Source of the DNA: Humulus lupulus
Lineage: Eukaryota > Streptophyta > Magnoliopsida > Rosales > Cannabaceae
DNA length: 64,000 nucleotides
NCBI RefSeq assembly: GCF_963169125.1
Contig: NC_084794.1
Coordinates: 154,328,858-154,392,857, forward strand
Direction: 5' to 3'
A program made the position numbers and the translations under genes. Below the pieces are notes generated by a model. The model saw only the letters and a program-made list of their open reading frames with translations. It was not told the DNA's origin and searched no databases. Position 1 is the stretch's first letter, and the number at the start of each line of letters is the position of its first letter. Shown here piece by piece: positions 1-11,302 of this stretch.

Positions 1-1
1 T

Positions 2-1438
2 TGTGAGTTCTTGGATGTGTTTCTTGAGAATTTGCCTGGGTTGCCGCCGCGTAGAGAGATTGAGTTTGTTATTGAGTTGGCACCAGGGACAGAGCCTGTG
101 TCGAGGGCACCATATAGGATGGCACCGGCGGAACTGAAGGAGTTAAAGATACAACTGCAGGAACTTCTGGATATAGGGTTCATCAGACCTAGCTACTCGC
201 CATGGGGTGCACCAGTTTTGTTTGTTAAGAAGAAGGACGGGACTTTGAGAATATGTATTGACTATCGAGAATTGAACAAGTTAACTATTAAGAATAAGTA
301 TCCCCTACCAAGGATTGATGACTTGTTCGATCTGCTGCAAGGTAAGACGGTGTTCTCAAAGATTGATCTTCAATCTGGTTATCACCAGCTGAGGATCAAG
401 GATGAGGACATACCTAAGACGGCCTTCCGGACACGATATGGGCATTATGAGTTCTTGGTCATGTCTTTTGGTTTGACCAATGCCCCAGCAGCCTTTATGG
501 ACTTAATGAACAAGGTGTTCAAGGATTTTCTAGATCAGTTTGTTATAGTCTTCATCGATGACATCTTGGTGTATTCTAGTTCAGAGATAGAGCACGAGTT
601 TCATCTTCGGCAGGTTCTTCAGAGGTTGGGGGAGCATCAGTTGTATGCTAAGTTTAAGAAGTGCGAGTTCTAGTTACCTGAAGTGACATTCCTTGGACAC
701 ATTGTAGGTGCAGATGGGACTAAGGTGGATCCGTCTAAGATAGAGGCAGTTAGAGATTGGCCGAGGCCAAGGAACGCCTCGGAGGTGCGAAGTTTTCTTG
801 GTTTGGCAGGCTACTACAGACGGTTCGTAGAAGGTTTTTCGAAGATAGCAGCACCCATGACAGAATTGACAAGAAAGAATTTGAAGTTTATCTGGTCAGA
901 CAAGTGTGAGGACAGTTTCCAAGAATTGAAGCGACGACTTATTACAGCGCCAGTGCTGAGTCTTCCTTCAGGAGAAGGGAAGTTTGTTGTTTATTGCGAT
1001 GCATCGAGGTTGGGTTTAGGCTGTGTGCTGATGCAGAATGAGAAGGTTATAGCTTATGCATCACGACAGCTGAAGGAGTATGAGCAGCAGTATCCTACTC
1101 ATGACCTAGAGCTAGCAGCAGTGGTTTCTGCCTTGAAGATTTGGCGGCATTATCTTTATGGGGAGAAGTGCGAAGTGTACACTGACCATAAGAGCCTAAA
1201 GTATGTCTTTACACAGAAGGACCTGAATATGAGACAGAGACGTTGGCTGGGGCTGGTAAAGGATTATGATTGTGATATTCTTTTCCACCCAGGGAAAGCT
1301 AATGTGGTGGCTGATGCATTGAGTCGCAGAGGTCCAGGTCAGTTATATAATGCTGTTCAGATCTCGAGAGAATTAGCTGATGAGATGATTAGAGCAAGGA
1401 TAGAGTTGGTCATGGGTCGGTTGGTTAAGCGGTACTAA
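2..1438 (+). pseudogene. Ty3/gypsy RT-RNase H fragment (Tekay-like)
   Basis: This is part of a retrotransposon Pol that makes cDNA from element RNA and degrades the RNA strand. The frame is already open at base 2. The RT runs from the [12 protein letters not shown] region through [20 protein letters not shown] and SGYHQLRIK to the FIDDILVY active site (about 545-580). The connection segment [18 protein letters not shown] follows at about 790-835. RNase H starts at [11 protein letters not shown] (about 990) and keeps the TDHKSL and DALSRR motifs. A single in-frame TAG at 671-673 sits where related proteins have Trp before LPEVTFLGH, so this copy is dead. Homology ends near 1425, and the last codons to 1438 come from the abutting minus-strand element. 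Protease lies off the window. The Tekay-like chromovirus assignment is from motif recognition. Confidence 0.88.
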
Positions 1439-3413
1439 ACCGTAACTGCATGCCCATAGACTTCTGTAATATCTGAATTGTCCTCTCAGACTGTCCATCC
1501 GTCTGAGGATGATAAGCGGTACTAAACCGTAACTGGGTGCCCATAGACTTCTGTAGACTCTCCCAAAACTTGGAAGTAAAGGTGGGGTCTCTGTCGGATA
1601 CTATCAACCTTGGAGCCCCACGAAGTCGAGCAATCTCTTTCACATACAACTCAGCGTACTGCTCCACAGTACAAGTTGTCCTAACAGGCAAAAAGTGGGC
1701 GGACTGGGTATATCTATCCACAATCACCCACACCGAGTCATGCTGTTCTACAGTCCTTGGCAAACCAACCACAAAGTCCATAGTGATATCTTCCCACTTC
1801 CATTCTGGGATCCCCAGAGGCTGAGCAACCCTGCTGGCCTCTGACGCTCAGCCTTAACCTGCTGGAAAGTTAAGCACTTAGCCACATACTCCACCACATC
1901 TCTCTTCATGCCCGACCATCAATACAGAGCTCTTAAGTCTTGATACATCTTCGTCATACCCGGGTGCAATGAATAGGGAGTGGTATGCAACTCATATAAT
2001 ATCTCTCGCCGGATATCAGATTCCATCGGAACGCAAATCCAACCCTTGTACTTTAGTAACCCCATCTCTAAAATGGAAAAGTCTTTAGTCATTCCGACCA
2101 AGGCACTCTCCCTATGACCTCTCAACCGAGAATCTTTCCCCTGCACTTCCTTGATCCTCTCAAGGAGTGTAGACTGAAGAGTGATGTTGGCCAACTGACC
2201 AACCACCAATGCTATACCTTCTCTGGTCATCTCCTTAGCTAACTTATCAAATATCTGCCTCAAACTAAACAACTATCCTGGGCCTTTCCGACTCAATGCA
2301 TCAGCCACTACATCAGCCTTCCCAGGGTGGTATAGGATATCGCAACCATAATCCTTAACCAACTCTAGCCACCCCCTCTGGCGCATATTCAGGTCCTTCT
2401 AAGTAAAGAAATACTTTAATCTCTTATGGTCGGTGTACATCTCGCACTTCTCACCATAAATATAATGTCTCCAAATCTTAAGTACAAACACCACCGCTGC
2501 CAATTCCAAATCATGCGTGGGATATCTCTGCTCATACTCCTTTAACTACCTTGATGCATAGGCTATCACCTTACCAGCTTACATCAACACGCATCCCAAA
2601 CCCTGTCTGGATGCATCACAGTAAACCACAAACTTTTCATTCTCCGTCGGCAAGCTTAAAACTGGCGTAGTGATCAGCCGCCGCTTCAACTCCTTAAAAT
2701 TGTTCTCACATCTGTCCGTCCAGACATACCTTATCTTCTTCTTTGTCAGTTCTGTCAGTGGCGTAGCTATTCCGGGGAACCCCTCAACAATCCGCCGATA
2801 ATACCTTGCTAAACTCAGAAAGCTTCTCACTTGAGGAACATTGCTCGGCCTAGGCCAATCACTGACTGCCCCAATCTTACTTGGGTCAACCAGTATCCCC
2901 TCCTTAATGAAAATATGGCCCAGAAATTTAACTTGTGGCAACTAGAACTCACACTTACTGAACTTAACATATATCTTATGCTCTATCAACCACAGACGCT
3001 GCTCATGATATGCCTCTGACTGAGAATATACTAAGATATCGTCGATGAACACAATTGCAAACTTGTCCAGATAATCCTAAAAAGAAAACCTTATTCATCA
3101 TACCCATAAAAGCTACTGGGCCATTGGTTAATCCAAAGGACATAACCAGGAATTCATAGTGTCCATACCTCGTTCAGAAAGTGGTCTTTGGTATGTCCTC
3201 CTCTTTAATCCTTAACTGATGGTAACCTTATCGAAGATCGATCTTGGAAAATACTGTTCTTCCCTGAAGCTGATCAAATAAATCATCGATCCTAGGCAGT
3301 GGATACTTGTTCTTAATGGTTAACTTGTTTAACTCCTTGTAATCAATACACCTCCTAAGGGATCCATCCTTCTTCTTAACGAAACGGTTTGTCGGCTGGT
3401 TGTAACTTTTCAA
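1425..3413 (-). pseudogene. Ty3/gypsy RT-RNase H-integrase remnant (Tekay-like)
   Basis: This is a second copy of the same family on the other strand. Reading 5' to 3' on the minus strand: RT N-terminal part with [19 protein letters not shown] (3413-3228), RT end and RNase H start with FLSLARYYRRIVEGF and VYCDASRQGLG (2941-2579), spacer with an H-rich zinc-finger region ELHTTPYSLHPGMTKMYQD (2272-1919), then the integrase core with [15 protein letters not shown] and TDGQSERTIQ (1781-1425). The three catalytic acidic residues of integrase are visible. Frameshifts and stops separate the blocks, and RT motifs around 2941-3228 are broken. The protein is clearly homologous to the plus-strand fragment but far from identical, so the two are different insertions and not a recent hairpin duplication. 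Confidence 0.85.
1426..1553. repeat. Direct duplication at the tail-to-tail junction
   Basis: About 41 bases starting TAAGCGGTACTAAACCGTAA at 1426 recur at 1513 with about two mismatches, an offset of 87 bases. In the integrase frame this repeats the LQKSMG...LRFSTA segment on both sides of TDGQSERTIQ. The left copy lies exactly where the plus-strand Pol fragment stops. Confidence 0.85.
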
Positions 3414-3613
3414 TTGTAGTTAACCTTTTTAAATGTATTTCGGGATTCCATGTATGTAAGTAAACGTTTTAGTGAAACGGTTGTACCTTTTGACCAAAAC
3501 CTTAAACCATTAATCACGTTTAATTACATAGTTATGGCCTAATGAATCGTTTAGCGATTCTAGCACTATTTAAAATACACAATGTAATGGTCCCTGAGTA
3601 GTAGGGTGTTACA
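3414..3613 (-). mobile_element. LTR edge of the Tekay-like element
   Basis: The plus strand ends in TAGGGTGTTACA at 3613, so the minus strand begins TGTAACACCCTACTAC, a typical start of Tekay-like LTRs. About 200 bases of LTR are followed directly by RT sequence at 3413, so the rest of the LTR, gag and protease have been deleted. This LTR edge truncates the integrase of element A. No matching right-hand flank can be examined for a target duplication. Confidence 0.65.
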
Positions 3614-5930
3614 GCCCTGGCCTTTAGGATGTTGGCCTATCAAGTCAATCTCCCATACTGCGAAAGGCCATGGGCTTTGCATCTGCTATAGCTTATTTGG
3701 GGGACCGGGGGGGGGGGGGGGGGGGGCTCTTGGGATCTTGGAGAACCTTTGGCACTTTTTCGCACTTTCTTACGCGCTCCATGGAGTCCTCGTTCATGGT
3801 TGGCCAAAAGTACCCTTGTCGCAGTATCTTTTTGGAGAGGCTCTGCCCCCCAGCATGGTCGCCACATAATCTTTCGTGGTAACACATTGTAGTAACGACA
3901 TTGAATGTCTTCTTCGATATAGGCGACCGTCCTGCATGACACAACGAGGTTCTTGGTAAATCATCTTCCTTGCCGAGTTACGATCTGATGGGAGGACACC
4001 TTCACTTAGATATTTGATGATGGGGATCATCCATGTCTCTTCCTTGTAAATTTGCATCGAGGTGTCTCGCCACCTGGGGCATTGCCAATGGTGCGGTCGC
4101 TGGTGATGGGGTCACAGATGGGAAGACTGCCAAAGGTGCGGTCGCAAATGGTGTGATCGCCAGTGGCATGCTTGTCAACGGCGTCATCCACAGCAGGTTG
4201 AAACTGGGTTACCTTAGGAACTCGATCGAAACAACATTGAGGGTCTCTTCATGTCTTACTCTTACTAACTTTGCTAATGCATTAGTGTTGGAATTTTGTT
4301 CTCAAGGGACCTGTTTGATCGTGTAGCAATCGAACTGGGCAAGCATGTCTTTGTCCTTTTTGAGGTAAGTGGTCATGCGAACTCTGCAGGCCTGGTATTC
4401 ACCTAGGATTTGGTTGACCAATAGTTGTGAGTCATTTCATATCGTAAGGCACTTATCTTTCAATTCCTTCACCATGTACAATCCTGCTAGTGATGCCTCA
4501 TATTTTTCTTCATTGTATGTTGCAGCAAAACAAAATCTTAGAGGATAATGGATATGGTGGCCTTTCGGGGTTACCAAGATCAGGCTTGCCCCGACATTGT
4601 GTTTGTTTGAGGTGCCATCTGCATAGACTTACCAGAAGTCTTCCCATGGTCACTGGTTGCCATCCACAGCCTTCGGTCGCCGATTGCATTCGACTATAAA
4701 ATCAATGAGGGTGTGTCTCTTTATCAACGTCCTTGGTTGATAGGTTATCTTGAACTAACCTAACTCAAAGGCTCATTTCAATAGGCGACCTGAGGCGTCA
4801 AGCCGCTACAAAACTTGTTGGATGGGTTGGTCCATTAATACCTTGATCGGATGAGCTTGAACTGATGGACGTAGCTTTCAGGATGTTAACACCAAATAGT
4901 TTGCAAGCTTGTCCATCTGAGGGTATCGGGTCTCAGCATATATCATTCACTTGCTGTCATAATAGACAGGATGTTGTACGTTACCCTCCTCTCAAACTAG
5001 CACTACACTTAATACATGGTCCGAAATGGAGAGGTAAAGGTACAAGTCCTCACCAGTGATGGGCTTGGAAGGCCTGCTCACATTCCTCTGCCCATTCAAA
5101 CTTCTTTCTTCCCCTAAGGAGATTGAAAAGAAGAATGCATTTATCGGTTGACTTTGAAATGAAACGACTTAGAGTAGCGACCCTCCCAATCAAGATTTGT
5201 ACGTCCTTCATTCATTTAGGAGACTCCATATCAATGAGGGCCTTGATCTTGTTGGGGTTTGCTTTGATTCCTCTAGACTTGATGATGTACCATAAGAAAT
5301 TTCTAGAGGCAACCCCGAATGAATACTTTTGCTTGTTCAACTTCATGTTGTACAGGTGTAGAATGGCGAAAGCCTCTTCTAGCTCAGCTACATGCCCCCG
5401 GGCCTTTTTAGACTTTACTAGCATATCATCAACGTAAACCTCCATATTCCTTCAAATGTAATCCTTGAACATCTTGTTGACTAGTCGCTGGTAGGTGGCT
5501 ACGGTGTTCTTTAAGTCGAAGGGCATGACCTGTAGCAATACAGACCCAGGTTCATCATGAAGACGTGTTCTCTTGATCTGGGGGATGCATCGCTATTTGA
5601 TTGTATCCAGAGTAGGTGTCAATGAATGACATCAGCTCATGTCCAGAGGTGGCGTCAACAAGTTGGTCAATCTGAGAGAGCTAAAGGAAATCCTAGGGTA
5701 CGCTTTATTGAGGTTTCTAAAATCGATACACTCTCTTCAGGTGTCGTTCGGTTTACGCACAAGCACCGAGTTAGCAACCCATAGGGGAAAGAATGCCTTT
5801 TGGATGTAGTCATTCTCTTACAACTTCTTCATTTATGCTTTCAGCACTTTATACCTCTCGGCATTTAGGGATTGTCATTTCTGGTGGACGAGAGGTGCCT
5901 TTGATTCTATGTTCAGAATGTGGCTAATGA
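3614..5930 (-). pseudogene. Element A pol: RT, RNase H and start of integrase
   Basis: Minus-strand remnants in order: RT fragments around 5900-5450; the RT active site MEVYVDDMLVKSKK followed by FGVASRNFLW (5445-5212); a Tat-type RNase H block with QLLVNQILGEYQAC at about 4420; the segment after RNase H with GVLPSDRNSARK and GRLYRR (4057-3794); and the integrase start WPFAVWEIDLIGQHP next to 3614. Many frameshifts and stops are present. RT keeps YVDD, so inactivation comes from frame damage and not from this motif. A run of 20 G at 3707-3726 sits inside the integrase reading and may be partly a sequencing artefact. Integrase loses everything after its first catalytic Asp region because of the junction at 3613. 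Confidence 0.75.
3707..3726 (+). repeat. Poly-G run of 20
   Basis: This is an uninterrupted G homopolymer inside the decayed integrase region of element A. On the minus strand it reads as a proline run. Its length is likely variable and uncertain in the assembly. Confidence 0.9.
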
Positions 5931-7039
5931 TCGATTGACTAATGCCTACCATGTCCATGTGGGACCACGCAAAGACATCTTAATTATTTTTCAAGAAACC
6001 AATCAAATTATCCTTCACATTGCTACTCAGGTTCTTCCCGACCTTCACCTTTCGAGTTGGGCTGCCATCCTTAAATTCCACTTCTTTGAGCTCTTCAATG
6101 AGTCCAACTGGTCTCTCTTCGTCCCCAAAGCGGGGATCCAACTCCTCCCTGCTTCGGGACTCGTTTCATAAGATGTATGAACTTGGGTCGCCATCGGTGG
6201 CAACGCCATCTCTGTGGTTTCCATTGGCGTCAGAGCTAGCACTGCGGTCGCGATTGCTGGTGGCACTGCCTCTAAGTTGGTGTTGGCGACCACGACGAGG
6301 TAGCCTCTCCCATCAAGGCCTCACTTCCCATGGCGCACATTTCTGTGACCTCGCCATCAGGGCCTCTCCAATGTTAGCCTCTCCCATCAGGTCTCGCCTT
6401 GTAAATTTGTCTCCATCGTCACGATGGTCTTCTCGTCAAATAACTCCTTTATACCTTGGACTCCTTGGTCATCAAAGATATGTTGGCACAACCGGCACTT
6501 CCCTTTCTAGTTTTCCTGATCGATTCACTATAACATTCCCGTGCCTCTCATTGGTTTCCTCTTACGCAACTGATACATTTACTTGAGGCAAAGTTAATGG
6601 TGAGGTGCCAAATGGACATTATGGCACGTAGGTTGATGAGTACGGGATGTCCTAGCACAACATTGGACGCCAATGGGCAGTCGATGACTATGAATGTTGC
6701 CAAGCAACTCGCTCTGCGAGAGGGATCGCCTTGAGTCAATGGGAGCTTGATGGATCCAACAAGTGCCAAGCCCTCAACATTGAACCCATAGATCGTGGTT
6801 AAGCATGGTACAAGCTCACTGGTGGACAGTTTTATTTTATTCATACATGACTTGTACAGGATATTTAAGGAATTTTCGTTGTCAACCAGAACTTTTAGCA
6901 CTTTTAGGTAAGCGATCTGATTTGCGATGACCATGGGGACATTGTGCGGGTAGTGAATATGTCTCGAGTCTTCGCTGGTAAAGGTGATGTCTTGGTCTTC
7001 CATGCGTGAGACCTTGCTTGTTCTTTCTTCATTTGTCAT
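5931..7039 (-). pseudogene. Element A protease region
   Basis: This is the aspartic protease segment of a Tat-like Pol. The reading 7039-6548 contains YPHNVPMVIANQIAYLKV, the active-site region KVLVDNENSLNILY, and the fold-closing segment FIVIDCPLASNVVLGHPVLI. In intact relatives the active site is DNGS; here the Gly position is Glu (DNEN), which would damage the flap and loop geometry. Below 6548 the linker towards RT is broken by frameshifts, and I see no long reading there. The neighbours are gag on the upstream side and RT downstream, the expected gypsy order. Confidence 0.72.
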
Positions 7040-8016
7040 TACTTTGTTTGATTGATGTTGCAGCTTGTGTGCATACCTTTCTCAGCACATGTTACTGTTC
7101 CCTGTGACGTGTGGTGTTCCACAAATCGTGACGACAGTAGCTATCACGTTCAGCACCTCGTCTGCATAGGCTAGTGGTCGCGGCTGGTTTGACAGTGACC
7201 ACTGCCTTTACCTCCCATCATTCCTACCATCGTTCTGATTTTGGCCATGGCGGCGATTGACGAAACGAGCCATATGTCCCTTTTTGACCAGGAATCCTAT
7301 CTCGTCCTTTAGTTGACGACATCATTAGTGTCATCACTATGATCCTTGTGGTGGCAATAGTACTTGGTATGGTCGTGTTTTCTTGGATCATTCTTTATCG
7401 GAATAGGCCTTTTGTATAGCTACTGGTTCTCTCTGTCGCTACGAAGATGTCTTCACGCGTCCGGGCTAGGGCAATGTAGTTAGTAAGGCACAACTCCTAC
7501 GTGGGCTGTCTTCCATCTTACTTGGGATTCTTGTAGTCTTTCTCTTACTTATGGGACACTTGGTGATTGTTTGCTCGCTTCCCGTTACCGTTGTTCTCGC
7601 TACCCTTTCAGTCCTCACCACTCCTTCGACCATGGTTGCTAATCTCCATCGGGTCCACATTCTTTACCAGCTTATCCAGCTTGAAGAACTTATCTGCACG
7701 GGCCAAGAAATAACACATCGAATTGGCTACCTTTTTCATCAAGTTATTCCATAGAGGGCTCTGGACTCTGATGTCGGATATGATTGCCATTATCCATCCT
7801 TCTTTGCCAACGATTTTAGCGTGAGCGGCCTCCTCTTGGAATCTCATGATGTAATCCTTCAGGGTCTCCTTCTCGCCATGCTTCAGGTTGGCGATTTGGT
7901 TAGCCTCCCGAGGGTGGATGCATGTGGCGTATAACTGGTGATAGAAGTCTTGAGTGAGTTTCTCCCACGAGAACATGGATCTAGGATGATACTTCCAAAA
8001 CCATTACTTCGCGACT
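7040..8016 (-). pseudogene. Element A gag, C-terminal part
   Basis: This is the retrotransposon gag capsid core. The minus-strand reading 7976-7608 has MFSWEKLTQDFYHQLYATC and LKHGEKETLKDYIMRFQEEA, typical of the plant retrotransposon gag domain. Just upstream, the frame reads WFWKYHPRS after a TAA stop. Downstream, about 7450-7300, a decayed basic stretch with HHKDHSDDTN resembles the C-terminal zinc-knuckle-like end of Tat gag proteins with a Cys lost. The reading is cut at 8016 by element E and resumes at 29256, where HIKNFEIQAF is the preceding gag segment. Confidence 0.78.
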
Positions 8017-8686
8017 TGTTGCGAATTTTCCTAAGTGTGTGCAAGTGCACACAATCGTCAAACAAGTAATATAATGAAAGTAATATTTATCGTCTCCTCA
8101 AGGATTTTCAAAAAAATATTGTAAAAAATCAACACAAAACAATTTGGGGTACAAATAATTTTTGATGATTTAATTAATTTAACTTAAAAGACTAAATAAG
8201 AGAATTAAAATAAGCCTTTAACACTAAAGTTAGGAAATGACAAATTGTGATTAATATTATGATAAATGTTAGGCATATCAAATCCCCCTAATTTGTAGTT
8301 TTCCCCTAATGTTGCAACAAAGTTCATAAAAGTTAGGATTTTCGATTCAATGCACATGCCATTCTTCCAAATGCTTAAGTTAAAGTTCTATCAATTAAAT
8401 TCACATACTCCTATGCTAAATTTAATTTCAAGGACATAATTTAAAGTATCAATCCTTCAAGCTTGCAAGGTGAATTAAATATCCCTAAGTTATCAACTAA
8501 TCAATAACAAAATTATCAACAAGCATCAATCTAGCATTTCCACTAATTCTAACCCTTCCAGAATTAAAACTAGCTTGTTTCTCATGTAAGTTGATCATTC
8601 TCAAGCAAGAGTTTGCACAATAAATATAGCTCAAATGAATCAAGAGAAAAATTACATACAACATTCAACACTTTGGGGTTGATTAC

Positions 8687-11118
8687 TGTAACGCCCTACT
8701 TCTTTAGAGCCGTTACTAAATGAGTTTTTAAAACAAAATAGTGTGCAATGAATTCGCTAACCGAGGTTTTGAAACAAAAGTGTGACTAATTATAAGTTAA
8801 GGATGTAATCTTAGAAAAATGCGTTGTTTCAATAAAACTTCTAGTATTAAACATTTGGGATCCCAAAATAAGGTTTGAAAACTATTTACATCTTAAAATA
8901 AGTTTACAATTGATTAGTTATAAAAATCATAGATTATTACAGCCATTTCTCGAATAAACCCACAACCAAAGCAGTCGGGCAGGCCAAACATGTACGCGTC
9001 GCTTCACGCTCTCCGTACTCAAGGTTGGTTGACTCAGTCTTTGCCCTTACCTGCAACACAGAGCACCCGTGAGCCGAAGCCCAGCAAGAAAACTCATGCA
9101 GTTCATAACATATGCAAAATATACAATTAATCATATCAGATAGTCCACAGATAAACAAGTTAACCATTAGACTAAGCAAACACGGCCATGCCGCCCCAGA
9201 ACCCTTACCACAGCCTGGGGTCTCGGTCCTCACCGTAAGGATCTCACATGTATCCTCTAGGTCCTACCCTGACTATAAGCATCCCATGTGCTAAGTGTTA
9301 CTTCCGGCCCCGCTGCCGTTCTCGGCCTTGCCGCCCTCGGCCATAGCCGTTCATTTCACTATAATCATATATAGCATAAATCAAACAACATTCAGACAAA
9401 TATCAATTCATTTAAATCAGCACTCTAACATCTAATGCAATATAGGGCCGTGCTCGACAATCATCTCATCATGCAATATAGGGCCGTGCCCGCAATCACA
9501 CTATGGGCCCATGCCCTATCTTACGGGTGTTATAGTTTTCTTACCTTTCCATTCAATAGCTTAGATCACTTGACTCCTTGAGCACGATCCCACTCGAGCC
9601 TTAGCGCACACCTAGGCACAAACATAGGTCAAAGTCAACACCGAACCCCAAGTCCGAATACCTAGCCTCGGGACCAATCCCGAGCCCCCGGGAAGTCCTA
9701 AATCCCCAAAACAAAGTGACGGAATCGAGCCCCGAACCCTAGGTCAAAATCCCTTCACAAAAGCCCAAAAATCCCCTCTGTGAATAGTACAGCGCTACAG
9801 CGCTCTAAAGAGGGCGTTGTAGCGCTACAAGCAGAACACACCCCCCAGAACAGGGGCTAGCGCTACAGCGCCCACTGACTAGAGCTAGTTGCAGCCCAGC
9901 AGAACCCGAAAATCGCATCTTGCGATTTCCTTCAACCAATTCAACCCCAAACTTGTCCAAACCTTTTCCAAACCCAAAATCAATCTTATAAACACCTCAC
10001 ACTCATCCCAAGCATCCCAAGAACTCAAACCCCAAGCACATTCAACCCAAATCTCAAAATTCACCATGAACAACCCTAAACCCAGAAATTCAATCAACAA
10101 CAAAGTTAAAGGCTTAGAATTCTTACCATTGATGCAAATTTCGACCTTGATTCAACCCTAGACCTCCTTAGCTTGTTCATCCTCAAAGCTTGCCCAGAAA
10201 TTCCCTAAAATTCCCATCAACTCAGCTCAAAACACAGCTCAAACCATCAAAACCCTTAAAACTGAAAATCTCTAAAACTTACCTCAAAAGTTGATGTGTT
10301 CTTGCTAATCCTTGCCAAGTCTTCAAGTGTAACCTTAAGATCCTTGATGCTCAGCCTATCCTAGCTCCCCACTGAGCTTTGCTCCAAGAAAAATGGAGAG
10401 GAATGGTGCAAGAATGCACAAACCGCCCCATTAGGAAAACCCTCTGTTTTTCTCTCTTTTCTTTCTTTCCTTTTTCTTTCTTTTCACAGCCAACACTTCT
10501 CTATAAATCCCACTAAGTGTAAAGCCTTATTTAATCTATCTCCAAAAATCCAAATGACCAAAATGCCCTCCCTATTAATTCTAAATCCTTTTGTCCAAGT
10601 AGGGCCATTTTAGTCATTTTACCCAATTCCCGCTAATCCTCAAGTGTCTCTAATATTTTCCCGTTGCTTTCCAACACCTGATAAATCACCAAATAAATAT
10701 TCCCCATCATCAAAATAAATCTCAACCTATTCTCTGAATTCCTGCTTATACTCCCAGGCTCGCCCCGAGCCGGGTATAAATTCCCGCCATGACTTTCCGC
10801 TACCCTGCTCACTGGGATCGCCTCGAGTCACAAATCACAGATACACCCACATACCACTGTGGTCTCAACAATCATCACATATCAATGCAGTTATGCCCAA
10901 CATGGCCAAAATTACAATCATGCTCTTCTAACACGGTCCGGGCCTACATGCATACTAATATACATAGTCATGCATCTCAGATAAACAAATAGTCATATAA
11001 CATGCTTTAAATCATTATCATGCATTTAACTCATCAAAGTCACACATAAATCCCATTATGCCCTCCTGGCACGCTAATCAAGGCCGTTAAGCCTTATTAG
11101 CGGATTTGGGTCGTTACA
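8687..11118 (-). mobile_element. S1: solo LTR of a Tekay-like element with 5-bp target duplication
   Basis: The element begins TGTAACGCCCTACTTC and ends GGGTCGTTACA. It is flanked on both sides by ATTAC (8682-8686 and 11119-11123). Removing it and one ATTAC restores a continuous E LTR. At 2,432 bases, without a primer-binding site, purine tract or Pol motif, it is a solo LTR left by recombination between two LTRs. A block at about 9060-9110, read on the minus strand, has GCTGGGCTTCGGCTCAC followed by CAGGTAAGG. The same block lies near the 3' end of the other LTRs of this type here, so S1 is probably minus-oriented. Short readings within it are not convincing genes. Confidence 0.85.
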
Positions 11119-11302
11119 ATTACAAATTAGGGTTCATCAATATCCCTAACACAAACAAATTTGCTCATAATACAAAATACCTAAATCACCACAATATATA
11201 TTCAACCTTATCTCAAGAGTTCAAGATGAGAAAAATAAAATTATAGGAAAAGAGAGTTTAGAAAGACAAGCCAAAATGATAGGAATCTTTTATTCTTTGT
11301 CT

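Noticed and set aside
6020..6586. 188-codon plus-strand ORF
   Set aside because: It is the shadow of the decayed pol linker of element A, Ser/Leu-rich, without motif.
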